From positions 1 through 28,890 of the forward strand of contig PXDP01000468.1 of assembly GCA_003565035.1 (NCBI GenBank): a stretch of DNA of 28,890 bases. Reading direction: 5' to 3'. Made by a program: the position numbers and the translations under genes. Positions 24,577-28,890 of the stretch are shown here, one piece after another. Every line of letters starts with the position of its first letter. The stretch's first letter is position 1. The notes under the pieces were generated by a model. That model did no database searches. It had not been told where the DNA came from and saw only the letters and a list, made by a program, of their open reading frames with translations. The stretch comes from PVC group bacterium. Its GTDB lineage: Bacteria > Verrucomicrobiota > Kiritimatiellia > SS1-B-03-39 > UBA6053.

Positions 24577-25506
24577 TTATTGAATCCGGAACAGGGAGGT
24601 CACGGACTGATAGTTGTGAATGCGCATGATGGCGTCGCCAAGCAGTTCGGCGAGCGAAAGACGGGTGATCAGGTCCCCTTCGTCCATGCGCGCGGGCACG
24701 GAGTCGGTGGTGACCAGATGGGAGATCGCACTGGTTTTAATCCGGTCCAGGCCCTCCTGATTCAGCAGGGTGTGCGAGACGGCGGCCATCACGCTTTTGG
24801 CCCCGCTTTCTTTCAGGACTTTGCTGGCCGCGCAGAGCGTTCCGGCGGTGGTGGTCATATCATCCACCAGCACCGCGTTGCAGCCTTCGACTTCGCCCAC
24901 CACGCTGATGACATCCACCTCGGTGGCGCTGCGGCGGTTTTTGGCGACAATCGCGATGTCGGCATTCAGAAGCTGCGCATAGGCATAGGCCATTTTGGTT
25001 CCGCCGGTGTCCGGGGAGACCACCACGATGTTGTCGAGCTTCAGACTTTTCAGATGGCTCACAATCACCGGGCTGGAGTACAGATGATCCACGGGGATGT
25101 CGAAAAAACCCTGAATCTGCTGGGAATGCAGATCCACCGTCAGAATCCGGCTGGCACCGGCCGTGGTGAGCAGATTGGCCACCAACTTGGCGGTGATCGG
25201 CACGCGCGGCTGGTCTTTGCGGTCCTGGCGGGCGTACCCATAGTAGGGCAGCACACAGATAATCCGCTTGGCACTGGCCCGGCGGCAGGCATCCATCATG
25301 ATCAGCAGTTCCATGAGGTTGTCGTTGCCGGGCTGACAGGTCGGCTGAATGATGAACACATCGTGCCCGCGGATGTTTTCCAGAATTTTCACGAAAATTT
25401 CGCCGTCGGGAAAGCGCTTGACCTCGATTTTGGTCAGGCTTTGGCCAAGATATTCAGAAATTTTGTTCGCCAACGCGGGGTGGGCGGTTCCGGAGATGAG
25501 CTTCAT
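24577..25506 (-). CDS. prs: Ribose-phosphate pyrophosphokinase (PRPP synthetase)
   Basis: It makes phosphoribosyl pyrophosphate from ribose-5-phosphate and ATP for nucleotide, His and Trp synthesis. The 309 residues are near the usual 310-320. Motifs: KIEVKRFPDGEIFVKI (N-terminal), LPYYGYARQDRKDQPR (ATP flexible loop region), ITVDLHSQQIQGFFDIPVDHL, VSPDTGG (more often VSPDxGG), and VLVDDMTTTAGTL, the PRPP-binding loop. The ATG at 25506 (MKLISGTAHPALA) is chosen. The frame is open to 25551, but that extension lies inside the tRNA gene. A C10 run sits 6 bases upstream of the ATG, and no Shine-Dalgarno is visible. Confidence 0.95.
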   Translation of the reverse strand: MKLISGTAHPALANKISEYLGQSLTKIEVKRFPDGEIFVKILENIRGHDVFIIQPTCQPGNDNLMELLIMMDACRRASAKRIICVLPYYGYARQDRKDQPRVPITAKLVANLLTTAGASRILTVDLHSQQIQGFFDIPVDHLYSSPVIVSHLKSLKLDNIVVVSPDTGGTKMAYAYAQLLNADIAIVAKNRRSATEVDVISVVGEVEGCNAVLVDDMTTTAGTLCAASKVLKESGAKSVMAAVSHTLLNQEGLDRIKTSAISHLVTTDSVPARMDEGDLITRLSLAELLGDAIMRIHNYQSVTSLFRIQ

Positions 25507-25512
25507 GAAATT

Positions 25513-25522
25513 GGGGGGGGGG
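25513..25522. repeat. G10/C10 homopolymer tract in the prs leader
   Basis: Ten consecutive G on the plus strand (C in the prs transcript) lie between tRNA-Gln and the prs ATG, at the site where a Shine-Dalgarno would be expected. Such tracts slip in replication and in sequencing. Confidence 0.9.
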
Positions 25523-25537
25523 ATCTGGGAATAAAAC

Positions 25538-25611
25538 TGGTTGCCCGACAAGGAGTCGAACCCTGACTAACAGGACCAAAACCTGCTGTGCTACCATTAC
25601 ACCATCGGGCA
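25538..25611 (-). tRNA. tRNA-Gln (anticodon UUG), CCA encoded
   Basis: The minus strand folds as a full cloverleaf. Acceptor stem TGCCCGA pairs with TCGGGCA; the D arm contains AATGGTAGC; the anticodon stem GCAGG/CCTGT holds the loop TTTTGGT, placing TTG at positions 34-36; the T arm CAGGG-TTCGACT-CCTTG is normal. Discriminator A is followed by an encoded CCA at 25540-25538. First element of the minus-strand housekeeping block, about 30 bases before the prs ATG, so it must be processed from a joint transcript if the genes are co-transcribed. A tRNA-Gln next to prs is, as I recall, also found in some Proteobacteria. Confidence 0.95.
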
Positions 25612-25636
25612 AAAAATCTTCCCCGTTTCGGGAAGG
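25611..25636 (-). terminator. Terminator-like hairpin with T6 directly before tRNA-Gln
   Basis: On the minus strand CTTCCC and GGGAAG form a 6-base stem around a 6-base loop at 25636-25619, followed by AT and a run of T ending at 25611, the tRNA 5' end. The form is that of a short intrinsic terminator. It lies downstream of the candidate promoter, so it may act as an attenuator or as a processing signal; the stem is short. Confidence 0.4.
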
Positions 25637-25643
25637 GACGATG

Positions 25644-25672
25644 CGAATACTCTTCAGGAGGGGCTGTGTCAA
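25644..25672 (-). promoter_or_regulatory. Candidate sigma-70 promoter for tRNA-Gln-prs block
   Basis: On the minus strand, a perfect TTGACA (plus 25667-25672) is followed after exactly 17 bases by TATTCG (plus 25644-25649). The -10 matches TATAAT only in part. Transcription would start about 26 bases before the tRNA. Best promoter match I found in the window. Confidence 0.55.
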
Positions 25673-25772
25673 GCGTACACCCTCATGAAATTTTTCGCTT
25701 GGTTTTCTTATAGGTTTCACTGTAGACTCCATTTTTTTCCAATTGAACACGACAATCGCAACAACCCGATAC

Positions 25773-25794
25773 ACGCCAACCCCACGCCAACCCC
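25773..25794. repeat. Two perfect tandem copies of an 11-base unit before acs
   Basis: ACGCCAACCCC occurs twice head to tail immediately upstream of the acs Shine-Dalgarno (AGGAG at 25795-25799). Confidence 0.9.
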
Positions 25795-25804
25795 AGGAGA
25801 CACC

Positions 25805-27790
25805 ATGAGCGAGAAACTTGAATCCACCTATCAGAATGCCCAGCGATTCTCTCCCGACGAAGCCTTCAGCCGTCAGGCGCATGTGGGCTCTCTGGAAGCC
25901 TACCGGAAAGAATACGAGCGCTCGGTTGCGGATCCGGAGGCCTATTGGGCGGAAATGGCCGAAACGCATGTCAGCTGGTTCAAGCCCTGGAAAGAGGTGA
26001 TGTCCTATGATTTCGACACCATCGGTCTGAATCAGGGACCGTATGTGAAGTTCTTTGACGGGGCCAAACTGAACGTATGCTATAACTGTGTGGACCGTCA
26101 TGTGAAAAACGGCAAAGCGGACAAGGTGGCGATTCAGTGGCAGGGGGAGCGCGCGGAGGAGTCGCGGACGCTGACCTATCGGGATTTACAGCGGGAGGTG
26201 AACAAATTTTCCAATGTGCTGCGGTATCACGGGGTGAAAAAGGGTACGGTGGTGACCATTTACATGCCGATGATTCCGGAGATGCCGATTGCGCTGCTGG
26301 CCTGTGCGCGGATCGGGGCCATTCATTCGGTGGTGTTTTCGGCCTTCAGCTCCGATGCACTGCGCAATCGGATTCAGGACTGCGGCAGTGAGGTGGTGAT
26401 CACCTCGGATGTCTCCTTTCACGCCGGCAAGGTGTCCGGACTCAAAGACAAGGTGGATCATGCGGTGGACCAGTGTCCGCAGGTCCGCAAGGTCTTTGTG
26501 TACAAACGGGGCGGGGGCGAGTTTTACATGCGCCAGGGCCGTGATTTCTGGTGGCAGGATGAAATGCTCGATGCCAGCGAAGAATGCCCGCCCGAATCCA
26601 TGGCGGCCGAAGACCCGCTGTTTATCCTCTACACCAGCGGCAGCACCGGCAAACCCAAAGGCGTGCTGCACACCACCGGCGGCTACCTGCTCTGGGCCGC
26701 GATGACCACCCGCTATGTGTTTGATCTCAAGGATGAGGATGTGTTCTGGTGCACCGCCGATGTGGGCTGGATCACCGGGCATTCGTATCTCACCTACGGG
26801 CCGACCGCCAACGGGGCGACTCAGGTCATGTTTGAGGGCGTGCCGACCTGGCCGGAACCGAACCGCTTCTGGGAAATTGTCGAGAAATACAGGGTCAGCA
26901 TCTTTTACACCGCCCCGACGGCGATCCGGGCGCTGATGCGGCTGGGCGAGTCCTGGCCGGATGCGCACGATTTGTCCTCCCTGCGTCTGCTGGGTTCGGT
27001 GGGCGAACCGATCAATCCCGAGGCGTGGAAATGGTATCACCGGGTAATCGGCCGCGGAACCTGTCCGGTCGTCGACACCTGGTGGCAGACCGAAACCGGC
27101 GGGATCATGCTGACCACTCTGCCGGGCGCCCACGACGCCAAGCCCGGTTCGGCCGGCTTCCCGATGTTCGGCATTCAGCCGGCGATCCTGCGGACGGACG
27201 GCACCCCTGCGGACAAAAACGAAGGCGGAAGCCTCTGCATCACCCAACCCTGGCCGGGAATGCTGCGCGGCGTGTACGGCGATGCCGTCAATGAACGGAT
27301 CCGCCACACCTACTTCGCCAAATTCCCGGGGATCTATTTCTCGGGCGACGGCTGCCGGCAGGATGACGAGGGCTATTACTGGCTGCTGGGGCGCATGGAT
27401 GACGTGATCAATGTGTCCGCGCACCGCTTCGCAACGGCGGAATTCGAGAGCAGTCTGGTGGGCGATTCGCGGGTGGCAGAGGCGGCGGTGGTCGGCTATC
27501 CGCACGAAACCAAAGGGCAGGGGGTCTATTGCTTTGTCACCCTTAAACAGGGCGTGGAGGCCGATGACCGGCTGCGGCGTCAGTTGGTCGAACGCGTGCT
27601 TGAGGACATCGGCCCCATTGCCAAGCCCGACAAAATTCACTTCACACCGGCCCTGCCCAAAACGCGGTCCGGCAAAATCATGCGCCGGATTCTGCGGAAA
27701 ATTGCCGAAGGAGATCTTGCCAATATCGGCGATACCAGTACGCTGGCAGATCCTTCGGTGGTGGATGCGCTGCTGGAGGGGCGTCAATAA
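25805..27790 (+). CDS. acs: Acetyl-CoA synthetase
   Basis: It activates acetate to acetyl-CoA through an acetyl-AMP intermediate. The ATG at 25805 has AGGAG 5 bases upstream and gives 661 residues (E. coli: 652); the frame is open upstream to 25685, but that adds residues with no Acs character. Motifs in order: FFDGAKLNVCYNCVDRH; A3 LYTSGSTGKPKGV; WCTADVGWITGHSY; A5 DTWWQTETGG, whose second Trp shapes the small acetate pocket; SGDGCRQDDEGYYWLLGR with hinge Asp; and C-terminal PKTRSGKIMRRILRKI, with the catalytic Lys that is a known acetylation site. The A8 region reads NVSAHRFATAEFES, where most Acs have NVSGHRLGTAEIES. It is followed after 20 bases by a nucleoside phosphorylase gene. Confidence 0.96.
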   Translation: MSEKLESTYQNAQRFSPDEAFSRQAHVGSLEAYRKEYERSVADPEAYWAEMAETHVSWFKPWKEVMSYDFDTIGLNQGPYVKFFDGAKLNVCYNCVDRHVKNGKADKVAIQWQGERAEESRTLTYRDLQREVNKFSNVLRYHGVKKGTVVTIYMPMIPEMPIALLACARIGAIHSVVFSAFSSDALRNRIQDCGSEVVITSDVSFHAGKVSGLKDKVDHAVDQCPQVRKVFVYKRGGGEFYMRQGRDFWWQDEMLDASEECPPESMAAEDPLFILYTSGSTGKPKGVLHTTGGYLLWAAMTTRYVFDLKDEDVFWCTADVGWITGHSYLTYGPTANGATQVMFEGVPTWPEPNRFWEIVEKYRVSIFYTAPTAIRALMRLGESWPDAHDLSSLRLLGSVGEPINPEAWKWYHRVIGRGTCPVVDTWWQTETGGIMLTTLPGAHDAKPGSAGFPMFGIQPAILRTDGTPADKNEGGSLCITQPWPGMLRGVYGDAVNERIRHTYFAKFPGIYFSGDGCRQDDEGYYWLLGRMDDVINVSAHRFATAEFESSLVGDSRVAEAAVVGYPHETKGQGVYCFVTLKQGVEADDRLRRQLVERVLEDIGPIAKPDKIHFTPALPKTRSGKIMRRILRKIAEGDLANIGDTSTLADPSVVDALLEGRQ

Positions 27791-27810
27791 CACTCAACCC
27801 GGGCCCGCCC

Positions 27811-28890
27811 ATGTTTGTTCCCCAATGGATTATTGAAAAAAAACGCGACGGAGACGCGCTCAGTGCCGAAGAGATCACCGAATTTATTCGGGGATACCAT
27901 GCCGGCACCGTGCCCGACTACCAGATGGCCGCCCTGGCCATGGCCGTGTACCTCCGGGGCATGACCTTTGAGGAAACCGCCGCCCTGACCGAAGCGATGA
28001 TGCACACCGGAACCCTGCTGGACACCTCCGGGCTGTCCCGTCCCGTCTGCGACAAGCACAGCACCGGCGGCATCGGCGACAAAGTCAGTCTTATCCTCGC
28101 CCCCCTTGCCGCCGCCTGCGGGCTGGCGGTGCCCATGATCTCCGGACGGGGCCTGGGCATCACCGGCGGCACCCTCGACAAACTGGAATCGATCCCCGGA
28201 TACCGCACCGACCTCAGCGAGACGGAATTCCTGAAGGTCGTCGATGAAGTCGGCTGCGCCATCATCGGTCAGACCGCCTCGCTCGCCCCGGCGGATAAAA
28301 AACTTTACGGACTCCGGGATGTCACCGGCACCGTGTCGTCGATCCCCCTGATCACCGCGAGCATCATGTGCAAAAAAATGGCCGAAGGGCTGGATGCGCT
28401 GGTGCTGGATGTGAAAGTTGGCCGCGGCGCGTTTATGAAAACCCGCGATCAGGCCCGCGAGCTGGCGCGAAACATGGTGCGGGTGGGGGAGGCGATGGGC
28501 AAATCCGTCGGGGCTCTGCTCACCAATATGGATGTGCCGCTGGGACACACCGCCGGAAACGCGCTGGAGGTCCGCGAAAGCATCGAATGCCTGCAGGGCA
28601 GGGTGAAAGGCCCGCTGTGGGAGGTGACCCGCGAACTGACCGCGGCGATGCTGCAGCTTTCCGGCATCGTCCCGGAGCGGGAGGCGGCACTGCAACAGGT
28701 GCAGACAGCCCTCGATTCCGGAAAAGGCCTGGAGATTTTCCGCCGTATGGTGGAGGCCCAGGGGGGCAACCCGGCGGTGTGCGAAGATCCGGACCTGCTG
28801 CCTGCCGCCGCCAACGTGGAGTCTGTCGCCTCGGAGAGTTCCGGATGGATTGCCGATGTGGATGCCGATAAGATCGGCCGCGCGGTCCTA
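27811..28890 (+). CDS. deoA: Thymidine / pyrimidine-nucleoside phosphorylase, 3' truncated by window edge
   Basis: It cleaves pyrimidine nucleosides with phosphate to free base and (deoxy)ribose-1-phosphate. The frame is open from ATG 27811 to the last base, giving 360 codons of the usual 430-440; the C-terminal domain is outside. N-terminal helical domain: IIEKKRDGDALSAEEITEFI and PDYQMAALAMAVYLRGM. Phosphate-binding DKHSTGGIGDKVSL near residue 81, and the family signature SGRGLGITGGTLDKLES near residue 111. KVGRGAFMKT and TNMDVPLG follow. It could be thymidine phosphorylase (deoA) or broad-specificity pdp; the sequence visible does not decide. No Shine-Dalgarno is evident, which hints at dependence on acs translation 20 bases upstream. 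Confidence 0.93.
   Translation, partial: MFVPQWIIEKKRDGDALSAEEITEFIRGYHAGTVPDYQMAALAMAVYLRGMTFEETAALTEAMMHTGTLLDTSGLSRPVCDKHSTGGIGDKVSLILAPLAAACGLAVPMISGRGLGITGGTLDKLESIPGYRTDLSETEFLKVVDEVGCAIIGQTASLAPADKKLYGLRDVTGTVSSIPLITASIMCKKMAEGLDALVLDVKVGRGAFMKTRDQARELARNMVRVGEAMGKSVGALLTNMDVPLGHTAGNALEVRESIECLQGRVKGPLWEVTRELTAAMLQLSGIVPEREAALQQVQTALDSGKGLEIFRRMVEAQGGNPAVCEDPDLLPAAANVESVASESSGWIADVDADKIGRAVL

Noticed and set aside
25507..25551. Upstream extension of prs (15 extra residues)
   Set aside because: It would start inside tRNA-Gln and translate the C10 tract; MKLISGTAHPALA matches the normal Prs start.
23246..25794. Short repeats as part of a CRISPR array
   Set aside because: The units are only 11-14 bases, are directly adjacent without spacers, and have three unrelated sequences.
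25685..25804. Upstream extension of acs (40 extra residues)
   Set aside because: It crosses the 11-base tandem repeat and the AGGAG site, and the extra residues have no Acs character.
26186..27793. 535-residue minus-strand frame opposite acs
   Set aside because: acs carries every adenylate-forming motif in order; the antisense frame is His/Gly/Arg-rich and without domains.

Overview
The window looks like chromosomal DNA from a moderately high-GC Gram-negative bacterium of the PVC group. My best guess is Kiritimatiellota or an allied Verrucomicrobiota lineage. The basis is a PEP-CTERM sorting signal, a giant SdrD-B/DUF11 secreted protein with a TIGR02597-like C-terminal region, a secreted protein with a 'LLEYATG' type C-terminal motif, an outer-membrane BamA, and a LacI-type regulator with an unusual hinge segment. 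The phylum is inferred, not proven. I see no insertion sequence, CRISPR array, integrase or prophage gene. No gene-free stretch exceeds 300 bases.

Layout: (1) 1-9437, plus strand: a surface/secreted module. It holds the 3' part of a giant multidomain protein (at least 2,600 residues), then a small PEP-CTERM protein and a tandem paralogue of it that has lost the PEP-CTERM anchor; the last two overlap by ATGA. (2) 9434-13316, minus strand: an L-arabinose catabolic operon araB-araA-araD with 4-base start/stop overlaps. It is divergent from a LacI-family regulator (13381-14442) whose 5' region holds a perfect 17-base palindrome, a good operator candidate. (3) 14472-16459, plus strand: a DUF1295 membrane protein overlapping a cyclopropane-fatty-acid synthase, a lipid-modification pair. 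(4) 16460-17033: an AT-rich spacer and a small orphan membrane protein. (5) 17082-25611, minus strand: a long housekeeping block in the order tRNA-Gln(UUG), prs, rplY, pth, rpsF, ssb, rpsR, rplI, dnaB, bamA and a SAM methyltransferase. (6) 25805-28890, plus strand: acetyl-CoA synthetase followed by a pyrimidine-nucleoside phosphorylase that runs off the right edge.

How the genes fit together: araA, araB and araD convert L-arabinose to D-xylulose-5-phosphate, probably under control of the divergent LacI-type repressor. The minus-strand block joins nucleotide supply (Prs), translation (tRNA-Gln, L25, Pth, S6, S18, L9), replication (SSB, DnaB) and outer-membrane assembly (BamA). A candidate promoter with a perfect -35 lies just upstream of the tRNA. 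The left module is probably exported and cell-surface or matrix associated.

The most unusual signals are: a glycine-rich domain inserted inside a DUF11 fold; anchored and unanchored tandem paralogues; three short perfect tandem duplications confined to spacers of the housekeeping region; a terminator-like hairpin between the candidate promoter and tRNA-Gln; a C10 tract directly before prs; the regulator palindrome; and a Gly-to-Ala change in the A8 hinge motif of the acetyl-CoA synthetase. I do not see strong evidence for a wholly new defence or mobile system here.
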